64,000 nt of DNA, from assembly GCA_023548195.1 (NCBI GenBank), contig JAJHZJ010000014.1, forward strand, positions 14,546,718 to 14,610,717, read 5' to 3'. Made by a program: the position numbers and the translations under genes. This document shows positions 36,189 through 48,010 of the stretch, piece after piece. Within the stretch, counting starts at the first letter, position 1; every line of letters starts with the position of its first letter. The stretch is from Bettongia penicillata ogilbyi (Eukaryota > Chordata > Mammalia > Diprotodontia > Potoroidae). The notes beneath the pieces are model-generated. The model saw only the letters and a program-made list of their open reading frames with translations, did no database searches and had not been told where the DNA came from.

Positions 36189-36475
36189 AACAGCTAAGGG
36201 CGTTGGTTTAAGTAGGGTACTTGTTCCGGGTAGCCACCCCGATCCACCCTGAGGGCGAGGCTTTCATCTCATTGGTGCAAGCCCCTCCAGACCAAACCAA
36301 AAAAGGGCACGATTCCCTATCCCGGGTCGTGTCCCCTTCTGGTTGGTTGGTGGCTGCTTAGTCTCAGACCAGGAAGTCTTTCTAGTGCTGAGCTGGCAGA
36401 GCCACGTCAGCAGGTGAGGACTTCCTAGTACTCTCTTCCCCCCAGGAAGGGCGTTGGTCCATTGTGCCCCTGACA
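36000..36475 (-). mobile_element. solo LTR with 6-bp TSD, minus strand
   Basis: A 476-bp LTR with TG...CA ends (plus strand TGACCCGG...CCCTGACA). The six bases GAGAAG occur immediately before (35994-35999) and after (36476-36481), a perfect TSD. Six bases is the size typical of class II (ERVK-like) integrases. Read on the minus strand it has a CCAAT box (caccaatgag), a TATA-like acttaaa (about 36213-36207), a C/G homopolymer (36147-36187) and AATAAA (36132-36127 on the minus strand). It is much richer in GC and CpG than its surroundings, which suggests a younger insertion. Confidence 0.85.
36147..36187. repeat. poly(C) tract C10-T-C30
   Basis: Ten C, one T, then thirty C on the plus strand, poly(G) in LTR sense. 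The proline-run frames across it are artefacts. Confidence 0.97.
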
Positions 36476-36481
36476 GAGAAG

Positions 36482-37385
36482 ATCTGGGGTCAGACGAAGA
36501 TAATGGAGCTTAGAAAGTCACTCCTTTTTCAGTGAGAAAAGTCAAGTGGTCCAAAATACAAAAATAGTTCTTTGAAGGACTTTAAAAAGAATTTTAAAAA
36601 TCAGAGATATTGAGATAAAGTTAGAAAAAAATATGGGAAATCCAAAAAAAAAGCAAGAAAATTATAAAAAGAAAGTCAACCAAATGGAAATAGAGAATCA
36701 AAAACTTAAGGAAAAAAACAATTCCTTGAAAACTAGAAGTGAGTAAAGGGAAGTTAGTGATACCCTAAGACATCAAAAAAAAAAAAACCCATAAAATAAA
36801 ATCAAGAGAATGAAAAAATATAAGAGAAAGTGAAAAATCTCATTTAAAAAAACTGATCTGGAGAACAGATCAAGGAGAAATAATATAATAGATTACCTGA
36901 AAACTATTAAAAAAAAAAGGAATCTCGATACAATATTACAAGACATCATCGAGGAAATTTGCCTGGAAATTTTAGAACAGGAAGACAAAGCAAGAATAGA
37001 AAAAACAAAATCCACTGATCACCACCTGAAAGAGATCCCAGGAAGAAAATCTATAGGAATATCCTAGCCAAGTTTCAGAGTTTCCAAGGTAAGGAGAAAA
37101 TATTGTAAACAGCAAGAAAAAAATCAATATATCATGGAGCTATAATTAGGATTACACAAGACCTAGCAGTTATACTGAAGAACCATAAGTCTTGGAATCC
37201 TATATTCAGTTAAGCAAAAGAACTGGGTTTATGACCAAGCTTAACTTACCCAGCAAAGTTAAGTTTATATATATGTGAATATATCCTGAATGGGGGGAGA
37301 AAACGGACATTTAACAAAGTGAAAGACCTTCAGATTTTGTGACAAAAAAACCCAGAACTTAAGGAAAAATATGATATATAACATG
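36482..37385 (+). pseudogene. L1 C ORF1 remnant, heavily decayed
   Basis: Recognisable by order: 'aggactttaaaaagaatttt' (coiled-coil start), 'aatggaaatagagaatc', 'ctggagaacagatcaaggag', 'catcatcgaggaaatttg', 'ccactgatcaccacctgaaagag' and 'tttaacaaagtgaaagacctt'. Many stops and frameshifts; far more decayed than the HAL1 ORF1s. Confidence 0.7.
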
Positions 37386-37550
37386 CAAGAGAAATTATAA
37401 GGTTGTCAATAAGACCAAATTATTTATTTTCTATATGGTAAAATATTAGCAATACTTTATGATTGTCATCATTATTTGGGTAGTTTGAAAGAAAGGCTTG
37501 GGCTGAGCTGAATATGACAGAGTGATTCCAAAAAAATAAAATTGCATAGA

Positions 37551-38074
37551 TGTAATGGTAATTTAAATAGGGAGATCCATCCCATTCATTCATACACCTA
37601 TGTTACCTGTCTGGGTCACATGAAACTTTGAGTCACATGGAGCCTGTGATGGGAGAAGCTTGCTGAATGGGTGGAATAGGAAGGGTAGAACAGGAAAAGG
37701 TGGAGATAGAGCAGAGCTGACAGGAAATTGGTTGGTCTAGTCAGAGCTAGGAAAGGATGCAGGGGAGTAGGCAGCTGGCTAGCATGAGTGAAAGAGCTTG
37801 TTTGTGATTTTGTTTAAGGGAGCCTGCTTGTGATTTATTTAATGGAGCTGGTTTGTGGGAAGCCCAGCAGGAGGAAGGCTTGAGGATAGTATTGTTCTCT
37901 GCATTATTATTGTGTATAGAATTTTGTTACTGTGGTGGATTTGGCTTTCTGGTGTCTGAATAAATGTTTTGGTTCCCTCTTTCATGTGAAGAACCTGTTG
38001 TATTTCATGATAGAGAATTGTGCCAGGATATTCATGGCCACCATAGGTGCTATGAATATCACATTGGCACTACA
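37551..38074 (+). mobile_element. TGTAATGG-type LTR in L1 C
   Basis: A 524-bp segment beginning TGTAATGGTAATTTAAAT and ending GGCACTACA. It has AATAAA at 37961 and aligns along its length with 59154-59644, and in its 3' part with 52010-52214. L1 intergenic sequence is interrupted by it. No clean TSD seen, so assignment as an LTR rests on the ends, the poly(A) signal and the recurrence of complete copies. Confidence 0.6.
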
Positions 38075-39987
38075 GTAGGGAGAGATAAAAAGGAGTAATT
38101 ATCTCATACAAATGAGAAATAAAAGGAAAAACTGATACAGAAGAAGCTAGTGAGGTAAGGGCAGATAGTGTTGGAATCTTACGCTCATCTGTAATAGGTT
38201 AAAGAGTAAACTATAACTATGTAGATATATATGTACATATATATGCACATATATATATTTCTAGAAGGGTATAAAAATCTTCTAAATTCAGAAAGAAATA
38301 AGATGGCAAGGGGATAGGGTGGGGGGGAGAAGATAAGGAATAGACTTTTAGAAGGGTGAGTAGATTAAGGAATAGGAGATCAAGGTGGTGGGTAGAAATA
38401 AAGCAGAGGAGTGAGGAGAGATAGGGTAAATAGGGTGAGAATGATAGTGAGGAAAAATAGAAGTAGGAAAATGCACAACAGATAATTGTAGCTAAGAATG
38501 TGAAAGGGATGAATTTACCCATAAAATGAAAATGGATAACAGATTAAAAATTTGAATTTGACAATATGTTGCTGTCAGGAAAGACAAAAATAAGAGATAT
38601 GCACAAAGATAATATAACAAGGAGTAGAATTTATTTTCTAAAAAAAGCAGGGATAGTAATCATGATCTCAGACAAAGTTGGAGTTAAAATGGTTTATCAA
38701 TAGTAAAAATAGCAAAACTACACTATGTATCACTAATACTATTCAGTGTTTTAGAGCATTTAAAACACCTAGACAGGATAAAATATCTAAGAGTATACCT
38801 GCCAAAACATACACTGGAACTATATGAACATTAAAATAAAAAACTTTTTATACAAAAAAACTCAGATCTAAATAACTGAAGTAATATTTATTGTTCATGG
38901 GTAGGTAAAGCCAATATAATTTTTTTTTTGACGTTTCATTGTCCTAGTATTTGTCTTTTTTTTTCTTTCAATTTTATTTATTTATTTAATTTTTTACATT
39001 CCTTTTCACAAATTTTTGGGTTCCAAATTTTCTCCCCTTTTATCCCCTCCCCCCACCCCAGTACCCCAAACAATCTAATTTTCCCTATCTCCAATCTGCC
39101 CTCTCTTCTGTCATCCCTCCCTTCTCTTGTCTCCATCTTCTCTTTTCTCCTGTAGGGCCAGATGACTTTCTATTCCTCATTAACTGTATGTCTTCTTTCC
39201 TAGTTGCAACAACAATACTAAACAGTTGTTCCTAAAACTTTGAGCTCCAAATTCTCCCCATCCCTCCCTCCCCACCCATTCCCTTTGGGACAGCAGGCAA
39301 TTCAATATAGGCCATATCTGTGTAGTTTTGCAAATGACCTCCCTGATAGTCGTGTTGTGTAAGACTAACTGGATTACCATCCCTCCTAACTTGCCCCTCA
39401 TTGTTTCTCTTCTGTCTCTTGATCCTGTCCCTCCCCAAGTGTTGACTTCAAATTGCTCCCTCCTCCCTTTGCCCTCCCCTCCATCATCCCCCCCTTGCAA
39501 TATCTCCTTCTCCCCCACTTTCTTATACTGTAAGATAGGTTTTCATACCAAAATGAGTGTGCATTTCACTCCTTCGTTTAGTCAAATGTGATGAGGGTAA
39601 ACTTCTTGTTTTTTTTTTTCTCAGCTCTCCTCTTTTTCCCTCCACTAAGAAAAACTCCTACCTGCCTCTTAAATGACATATAGTTACCCACTTCCCTTTC
39701 CCTCTCTTTCCTCCCCCTACATTTCTCTCTCACCATTTACCCTAGTTTCTTTTAAGGTATGGTCCCATCCTATTCAGTTCAATCTGTGCTCTCTATCTCT
39801 GTATGTGTGTGTATGTGTGTATGTGTGTGCATGCATGTACATGTGTATGTGTGGTCCCACCAACTACCCAGATACTGAAAAGTTTTAAGAGTTAGAAATA
39901 TTGTCTTTCCCTGTATGAATGTAAACAGTTCACTTCTGGTAAGTCCCTTAAGACTTCTCTTTGCTGTTTACTTTTTCATGCTTCTTC

Positions 39988-41087
39988 TCATTCTTGTGTT
40001 TGGAAGTCAAATTTTCTTTTCAGCTCTGGTCTTTTCATCAAGAATGCTTGAAAGTCCTCTGTTTCATTGAAAGACCATATTTTCCCTTGAAGTATTATAC
40101 TCAGTTTAGCTGGGTAGGTGATTCTTGGTTTGAGTCCTAGTTCCTTTGCCTTCTGGAATATCCTATTCCACGCCCTTCGATCCCTTAATGTAGAAGCTGC
40201 TAGATCTTGGGTTATCCTGATTGTATTTCCACAGTACTGGAATTGTTTCTTTCTAGCTGCTTGCAAGATTTTTTCCTTGAGCTGGGAGTTCTGGAATTTG
40301 GCCACAATGTTCCTAGGAGTTTTTCTTTTTGGATCTCTTTCAGGTGGTGATCGATGGATTCTTTCAATACTTATTTTGCCCTCTGGTTCTAGAATGTCAG
40401 GGCAGTTTTCCTTGATAATTTCATGGAAGATGATGTCTAGGCTCTTTTTTTGATCATGACTTTCAGGTAGTCCCATAATTTTTAAATTGTCTCTCCTGGA
40501 TCTATTTTCCAGGTTAGTTGTTTTTCCCATGAGATATTTCACATTCTCTTCCATTTTTTCGTTCTTTTGGTTTTGTTTGGTGATTTCTTGGTTTCTCATA
40601 AAGTCATTAGACTCCATCTGTTCCATTCTAATTTTGAGAGAACTATTAAATTCAGTGACCTTTTGAGCCTCTTTTTCCATTTGGCTCATTCTGCTTTTGA
40701 AAGCATTCTTCTCCTCATTGGCTTTTTGAACCTCCTTTGCCAATTGAGTGAGCCTATTTTTCAAGGTGTTAATTTCCTCAGCATTTTTTTGGGTCTCCTT
40801 TACCAAGGTATTGACCCGTTTTTCATACTTTTGTTGCATCTCTGACATTTCTCTTCCCAGTTTTTCCTCCACCTGTCTAACTTGCTTTTCAAAATCCTTT
40901 TTGAGCTCTTCCAGGGCCTGAGCCCACCCGCAACCCCCTGGGGTATCTGGGGTACTGAGGCCCTACCCTCCACGTCTTTCCCTGATGGCAAGGATACGTC
41001 CTCATCATCAGATCCGAAGGTCGGGATCATTTGTATTTGTTGGAAAAAACTCTCTAAAGTCTTATTTTTCTTCCCTTTTCTAGCCAT
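39988..41087 (-). pseudogene. HAL1 copy 2 ORF1, one frameshift
   Basis: ATG at 41087 opens MARKGKKNKTLESFFQQ. The frame is lost near 40925, in the G/C-rich 'gggttgcgggtggg' region (minus strand), and the remaining 294 codons are open from 40872 to the TGA at 39988. The 1100-bp length, against 1104 in copy 3, fits a missing base plus a missing codon. Over those 294 residues I count about 14 differences from copy 3. Domains as in copy 3: coiled coil, RNA-recognition domain (NLKIMGLPES, IVAKFQNSQ), C-terminal domain (RITYPAKLS). A single-base lesion makes this a recently disabled gene. Confidence 0.85.
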
Positions 41088-41214
41088 TTTCCCAGCCAGT
41101 TACTTGACTTATGAGATTCCTTTCCACCCCCGCCTGGATCTGCCCAGCTAGTGCTTGACCTCTGAGATTTAAATGGGCTTTCCTCCTGCCAGCTGTCAAT
41201 CAGTGAGCTTTAGT

Positions 41215-41440
41215 TCAGGTGCTGGGGTGGGGGCAGGGCCGCCTCCCAGGCTCAGATCCCTCAGGGGCTTTATGTAGAGACTTTCAGGAATGGAGCGGGT
41301 GGGGGAGGGGTGGGGGGCCCGCCTCCCAAGCTCAGTTCCCTCGGGGGCTTTAAGCAGAAGCCTTCAGTAATAGAGCGGGGTGGGGGCAGGGCCGTCTCCC
41401 AGGCTCAGCTCCCTCAGGTTTTATGCAGGAATCTTCCGTA
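41215..41440 (-). repeat. HAL1 copy 2 5'UTR tandem units (about 3 x 73-80 bp)
   Basis: On the plus strand the block tgggggcagggccgcctccc / ctcag.tccctc / ggggctttat...cagaa..ttc.gtaat recurs with starts near 41231, 41311 and 41384. Units diverge by a few bases and short indels. It lies between the HAL1 start and ORF1, the promoter region. Confidence 0.8.
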
Positions 41441-42795
41441 ATGAAGATCCTGCCTGCTGCTGGGGGATTCCTGAGTCCCGGTCCACTGCCGCCTGAGCCG
41501 CCGCCCACACCTCTGCCTCTGCCACTTCCTGCCCCCGTCTCTGCCGCCGCCGCTTCCTCCCGAGGGGGCCCGAGTCACGAAGACGCCCTGCTTCCCCTCT
41601 CCTCCAGCCCGGCCTTCTCTCTCACTGACCTGTAGCTTCTGTGGGCAGAGGGACTTTCCCGGCTGCCGGAGCTTCCGTCTCTGAAGCCTGCTTGGATCAG
41701 CTTCTCTGGGGCCGCGGCCAGGGCAGTGCTGGGGGTGGGGTCCACTTTCCGGAGTGCGACGGACCCTGGGGACGGGTTTCCAGGGCTCCCTGGAACGGAA
41801 ATCTCTTCCACTCTGTTTCTGCACACCTTGTATTGACCCAGAAGTTATGGGGGACTCTTTTTACATTAATTCTATGGGCTTTGGTTTCGGAGCTCATAAA
41901 CGTGCGTCCTTCTACTCTGCCATCTTGGCTCCGCCCCCCAATATAATTTTTAAATGACAATTTTACCTAACTAATCTATTTATTCAATGTCTTTTCATTA
42001 AATTACTACATCATTAAATTACTAAAAAAATATTTTTATGAGTTAGAAAAAAATAGCAAAGTTGATTTGGAAGAGCAAAATGTTAGGAACTTCAAAGAAA
42101 CCAGGGGGGAAAATGTAAAGGAAGTAGATTCAGCAGTATCAAACCTTAAACTATATTATAAGGGAGAGCATTATTGAAAAGGATAATTTTGATTATTTTA
42201 AATTAACATTTTCTTGTATAAATAAAAACTGTTGGTCAAGGTTAGAAGGAATGTAGCAAATTGGGAAAAAGCTTTCATAGACAATAGGATATGATGGAGT
42301 AGGAATATTGCTGTAGTGCAGGAAATGAGTTGCTGTTTGATTTAGAAAAACATTGAAAGACTTGAATCTATGAAGGAAGATGCTACCCACCCTCAGAGAA
42401 ACTGATGACACATGGAAATAAGTACGCTAACATCTTATAAATATATGTATGAGTGTATATGTGCATATATGTTTATGCTTATAGATATCTATATATCAAC
42501 ATATAGATATAAATATTCATGCTTAATTCGAGCCTTCTTGGTGGGGGAGAGGGGAAGGGGAAATAAAGTAAAAAGTACACAGCACAGAACAAAGGTAAAT
42601 CAAAAAGGAAGAAAAGAAAGGTGGGCAACTTTGAAAACAATGTTTAGTATTTATTATATAGGGTTTTTTGTAATGGAAACGTATTGTTTTATATTGAATT
42701 CTCTCTTATGGTCTTCTGTGTACATGACAATGTTGTTTTTTTCTCATCTTGTATTTAAGTTTAAAATAAAAAATTTCCCTCCCCAAAAAAAGAAG

Positions 42796-44720
42796 AGAAA
42801 TAAACAAGAAATTTTAAAAATAGAAATTATAAATAAAGATAAAGTGTGGTTCTTTGGAGAAAACAAATGAAACTTATATATATTTAGCTCATTTTATTTT
42901 AAAGAAGGTAGAAAACAAAATCAATAGATAGGAAATGAGTAAGTGAAAATCACAATAAAATCAGAAGAAATAAAAAGAATATCAGAACCTACCATGTACA
43001 GATATATGCTAACAAAACTGAGTGAATCCACTTTTGGATAGATTCATCAGAGAATCCTACCAAATTTTTAAAGGACAATTAGTACTCAAACTATAAAAAT
43101 TATTCTCAAAAATTAGGAAATTACCAGGATCCTTTTATGAAACAAACATAATCCTAATGTTTAAACCAGGGAAGAATAAAACACATAAGGAAAACTATGG
43201 ACCAATATCATTAATGTGTATCAATGTGAAAATTTTAAACAAAATTATGTCCGAAATATTATAAGAAATTTATCCAAGAAACCATTCATTATGGTGAAGT
43301 GGGATTTATACCAGGGATATCAGGATAGTTCAGTATTAGAAAAAAATCAGCACAACCATATAAAAAACAAAACCTCTAAAGCCACAATTGTCTTAATAGG
43401 TGCAGAAAACACACAACATAATTGTGTGACAACACTCATTTTTAATATAAAAAGCATCTATCTAAAACAAAAATCCAGTTACATATACAATAAGTATAGT
43501 CTAAAAAATTTTCAAACAAATAATTTGTTTTTAATATAGTTCTGGAAATGCTAGCAACAATAAGAAAACAAGAAAAAGAAATAAAAGATATAATGACAGG
43601 TAAAGAGATGTAAAATTATCTTTATTTCTTGATCATATTATAGCATGCCTGAAAAATCATGGGAATTCACAAAATAATCAACACAGTTAATAGCTTTGGC
43701 AAACTTATAATCTACAAAATAAATTCTTAAAAATAAACTGCATTTCTATAAAACAAAAAGAAAATCAAAAGTAACCATAGAAAGGAAACTCTCATCCCAA
43801 ATAACTATAAAAATACATAAACTGAGCATCAATCTACCAAAACATGCAAAAATCTTTGATGGGTTTATAACCAAAGAGCTCTACAAAGAAATAAAAAACA
43901 ACCTCAATGATTGGAAAAATAGTCAATACTCATGGCTAAGGGGTGCCAATATAATAAAATGACAATACTACCAGAGTTAATTTACTATTTAAATGCTTTG
44001 CCAACCAAATTACCAAGGAAAGAAATTATAGAACTTAATAAAATAAAAACAAAATTCATTTGGAAAAACAAAAGATCTAGACTACAAAAGGAAATAGTGA
44101 AAAGAGGTAGGGACAAAGAGGAAATAACATTTCCAGGCATCAAACTATATGACATTTTAAAAAATAGTTGTCAAAATCATCAGTATTTGTTTAAAAAAAT
44201 AAAGAGATGGAGCAATGAATGGAACAAACTAAACAAGAGAAAATCAGAAACAATGAAATTTAATATCCCAGTTTTTGATAAAGTGGAAAATATCTAGGAG
44301 ATGACTTCTTTGATATGAAAAAACTGTTGATAAAACTGGAAAATAGTCTAGCAGAAATTAGGCTTAGATCAACAACTTACACCATATTCCATAATACATT
44401 CTAAATGAATACGCAGCCTTAATATTGAAGATCATACTATAAAAAAAAAGAAACAAATAATATGCCTCACAATTGGTAGGAGTTAAGAGGAGATATATTC
44501 TTAACCAATCAAGAAACAGAAGCAATCACAATAGACAATTATATGTGTCATATATTTGTCACATATTGTGACTAATATGTGTATATATGTATGTATGTAC
44601 ATATATGCCTTAGCAGATAAGTGGTCAAAAGAAGAATTATATTCACAGCCACATGAAAAAACTATCCAAATCACTAAAAACAGGAGAATTGTAATTTCCA
44701 CTTTATGCACCCTTAAAAAG
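42796..44720 (+). mobile_element. L1 ORF2 fragment: RT to C-terminus
   Basis: Ordered ORF2 blocks: DKVWFFGENK-type linker (42840), 'ggaccaatatcattaatgtg' (43199, the PISL block), 'gtgggatttataccagggat' (43299, the GFIPG block), RT catalytic region (about 43615-43650; the FADD codons are lost), then 43932-44297, one open frame (LPELIYYLNALPTKLPRKEI, FIWKNKRSRLQKEIVKRGRD), and a C-terminal piece at 44610-44720. Heavily mutated; a TATG-rich microsatellite (44540-44605) interrupts the end. Confidence 0.75.
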
Positions 44721-45790
44721 ACATCTCTTATATATAGGCCCTGTGTTATTGTTTGGGTTTTTTTTAACTCTATAGGTGTCTTTTTTTTGTAGTTCTTTTT
44801 CATTTCTATAGCCTCAAGAGATAATTTGTTTTGTGACTTGAATTTTCTTTGGTAGTTGAATATATTAACTTCTTTTATGCTTCTTTTGTTTGGAATATCT
44901 ATCAACTGAAAAATATTCTTAGTTTTATGGGAATGCTTAGAATGTCACTCTAGTTGAATATCCATTTTTTTCGTTGATTTCAATTTTCATTAATTTGAGG
45001 ATCCATCTTGAGTTCCTTGCATTTTTTATGTATGTGCAATATGCTCTTGTGTTATTCAAATTTCTTTTCCTTTTCACTTGGAGGCTTTTTCTTGGTGGTT
45101 TGTAGAATTTGTTGGGGTTTTTTTTTATTGGAATTATTAAACTTAACCATTATGTCTCTTGTAGTTGAAAAATGCAATTGTTTATTTGATGTTTTTTTGG
45201 AGATAATCTGGGGATTCTTTCAATCAGTGTTTTTTTTATTTTTTTAAAACAAGGTCTGGGCACTTTTCTTAATATTGTTTCTTGCTCTATGGTGTTTCTT
45301 CTACACTGTGGTGTAGTTGTTTAAGTTATATTCATCTGGGATGCTTATGATCCATTAGTTGTTTCTATGCATCCTATCTTTGAGATTGAGATGTGTTGCT
45401 TGCACAGAGATCATGTTTTATCTTAAAAGTTATTAATTTTTCCTTTTCTCCTATGTGACTGTCCTCTTCACTATATTTGTGTTTATCTATTCTCTCATTT
45501 CTTCAGAGGGATCATTATGGACTCAAGTTCTCTATTCTGATAATTATTTTGACTGTGCTTCTGCCATTTGTTCCCAACTTCTTTAAGACAATGATTTCTC
45601 TCATGAACCATCCCGCTGTATTTTTGTGTTCTCTGAGGAATTTACAGGATTCAGTCTCTCTCTTCAGTTATGAGTTCAATTTCCCTTATCTTGCACTATT
45701 TGTGGAGAGATGTTATCAATGTTTTATATTTCATTTTTACTCATCTTCCCTTTGAGTTTTTGTTTCTTCCTTCTTTCTTGAGGTCAGAGT
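44721..45790. other. unassigned T-rich sequence, possible old L1 antisense
   Basis: T-rich on the plus strand, with L1-like antisense hints (for example tgtctcttgtagttgaaaaa near 45151) but no block clear enough to call. Confidence 0.35.
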
Positions 45791-46202
45791 TGTGAGAACT
45801 GGTTCAGACTTAAAAGAATTCACTCAGACCTTCTCTTTAGCCAATGGGGGTTTTATTGACACAAAAACACACAGACCTGAGATTTAGCAAGAAGCTAAAC
45901 AAAGGCACTGACATAGGAAAATAACCAGACTTATACAGGCAAAAACTATACAGCCTGTAGGATGATGATGTAATTTTTAGGGTTTCTAATGGGCATTGAG
46001 ATCTAGGGACAGGATAAGTACAAACAAGGTGAGGAAGGTGGTTGCTTGCAAGATAAAGAAAAGTTATCATGACACAAGATGAGGAAGAGGAATGACCGGA
46101 TAGGAAATATAAGATAAGGAGTACAAAAGCAATTCTTTTGGTACAAGTTGCATGGTATTTCAAAATAAGGGGAAAAGGATATTAGGATTCCCTCAAGTTA
46201 CA
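45791..46202 (-). mobile_element. solo LTR, minus strand
   Basis: A 412-bp segment running TGTGAGAAC...AAGTTACA on the plus strand. On the minus strand it carries a TATA box (CCTGTATAAGTCTGG, near 45940-45926), AATAAA about 80 bp downstream (45856-45850) and a 60-bp U5. No TSD recognised and no internal retroviral sequence beside it. Confidence 0.6.
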
Positions 46203-46626
46203 GAATGGACTATAGAATGAGCTCAAATCCCCTCAGAGAGCCTGGGAAAGTAACACTTATTGATTTTTAGAGTATTGTTTATATGCACATCATCTTGATT
46301 TATCTGTTTGTGGTATAAGTGTTTTTACTTCATTTTCCTTCTACTAAGATGGATGGTGATTTTAATTTAAGATTTAAATTCCTCCTCCACCCCACTTGCT
46401 GAATATTTTCCTCTTTGGTGGTAGACTAGCCTCAAGGGGCAAGACCTCAAAGCTGTCTTAGACTCCTTCTATGTTTTGGAAATTTACTTTTCATCAGTCT
46501 TGGTCTCTTCCCCAAGAAACCTCTACTGGAACAAGACTGGCCCTAGCTGGATATACTTTTCTTTTTTACTTGCTGCAGCCTTACACATTGCTGGGTACAG
46601 GGGAGAAGGATAGATTTGGGAAAGGC

Positions 46627-47141
46627 TGACAGAAATGGAAGCCAAACCAAAACCCTTGAGGGTATTCCTAAAAGCAAACTTGTTCACTATGCCAAAGCAT
46701 GAAGACTGGTAGAAAGAGAAGAGTGTTGAGTAAGTACATTGGGATTTAACATTCTCCAGTGTTGATTCATAAAGATAATTACCTTGTTGGGCTTTTTGCT
46801 TTCTTGTCCTGTGAAAATAATTGTAATTTCTTTGCTTCTATCAAACACTCTTGGGGTCAAAAGGGAATTGAGAGTTAGTTGAGACTGAAGAAAATGTCTG
46901 TAGTCCTCTAGCTCATTGGTCACATGACCCCTAAATCTCTAGCCATAATATTTAACAATTATTTCTTTCCTTTCAATGCCTTCTTTTGATGTCCTATCTA
47001 GCCTCACCCACCTCAGTTTGGGGCTGTCTCCTCTGGGTCTCTACATGAGGCAGCTGCCAGCCTGGCTAATAAATGATGCTCTTGAAATTTTCAATTAATT
47101 TTGCCTGTGACTTATTAATTCCATCCATTTCAAACCTTACA
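46627..47141 (+). mobile_element. candidate LTR
   Basis: AATAAA at 47069 is followed by a U5-like stretch ending CCTTACA (47141). Upstream, 'ggctgtctcctctgggtctc' resembles a core-promoter/R region. The start at 46627 (TGACAG) is only one of several possible TG positions. Weak call. Confidence 0.3.
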
Positions 47142-47789
47142 GAGTAAGTTATTCTTTGTTGTAAGGCATTACTTTTGGTCTTTTGGAATATCTTATTCCA
47201 AGTATTTCTCTCCTTCATATATAATTACTTCCAAGTCTTATGTAATCCTCATCATAGTTGTTTTGTCTCTATGACATTGCTTTGTAGTTTCTTTCAGTAA
47301 GTGGCTGGTAAATTCCTCCTATTTTTACTTTGTTCTCTGGACGAATAGATCTGGGCCATTTTTATTTATAATTTCTTGAAGTAGGTTTTTGTTTGTTCAT
47401 TGTTTGGGCATTGTACAATGATTCATAAATTCTCTCTGACTTGTTTTTCAGGCTTAACATTTTTTCAATCTTTTTTTTTATTTTGTTTAAAAACTTTTGT
47501 CATATGGAATCATTGAGTTTTATACAATCTATTCCAGTTTTCAAGAGATTCTGCTACTTAAGCAAGGTTCTTCACTTTCTATACTAATCTATTAATGTCT
47601 CTGTATAGATCTTACATATCTCTCCATAGAGATATGTTCTACATGCAATTATAATATTATGGTTATAATATAATTAATTTCTCCAGAGTATTATTATACC
47701 TATAATTTCATTTTTTTAATTGCTTCATTCTTTCCAGACACTCTTGTAGTCTTTGTAACCAGGTCATTTTTGGTGAATGTAAGTTGTAG

Positions 47790-48010
47790 TTACTGTGTGG
47801 TGCAATGATTAGTGTATTAAGCTTGGAATCAAGAATACAACTTCAGATACTTTTTATGGAAGACACTTAACTTCCTCCTGACTCAAGTTCCACAACCATA
47901 AAATAGAACAATAGCACTCACCTCCCAGGGTTGTTGTGAGGAGCAAATGAGAAAATATTTGTAAAGCACTTGGCATGGTGCCTAGAACACAGCAGATGTG
48001 AAATAAATAC
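47790..48010 (+). repeat. MIR/THER-type SINE
   Basis: 'gtgtggtgcaatgattagtg', 'cttggaatcaagaata', 'cagggttgttgtgaggagca', 'aatatttgtaaagcacttgg', 'ggtgcctagaacacagcaga'. Complete order of a THER1/MIR-type element, moderately diverged. Confidence 0.8.

Larger units (their letters stand above)
38921..41940 (-). mobile_element. HAL1 (half-L1) copy 2, near full length
   Basis: The minus strand starts GGGGGGCGGAGCCAAGATGG at 41939, has a 5'UTR with tandem GC-rich units (41215-41440), ORF1 (41087-39988) and a 1-kb 3'UTR ending in two poly(A) tracts. A TSD, aatataatttt, flanks it (38913-38923 and 41940-41950). It split the ORF2 C-terminal part of L1 C, which resumes in register. No ORF2 of its own. 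It is younger than L1 C. Confidence 0.9.
35190..42795 (+). mobile_element. L1 LINE 'C', host of three later insertions
   Basis: Collinear plus-strand L1 pieces: 5'UTR (35190-35999, starting near gattctgggaagatggcag), ORF1 remnant (36482-37385), intergenic (37386-37550 and 38075-38600), early endonuclease (about 38600-38760), ORF2 C-terminal part (38770-38920 and 41951-42400) and 3'UTR (to about 42795, ending with an aaaataaaaaat-type tail). The gaps are filled by an LTR (36000-36475), another LTR (37551-38074) and HAL1 copy 2 (about 38921-41940). RT and most of the endonuclease are deleted near 38760. Confidence 0.75.

Noticed and set aside
35927..36252. Frames of 94 and 71 codons with a proline run
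   Set aside because: They cross the poly(C) tract inside a minus-strand LTR and the L1-LTR boundary; no gene spans that insertion.
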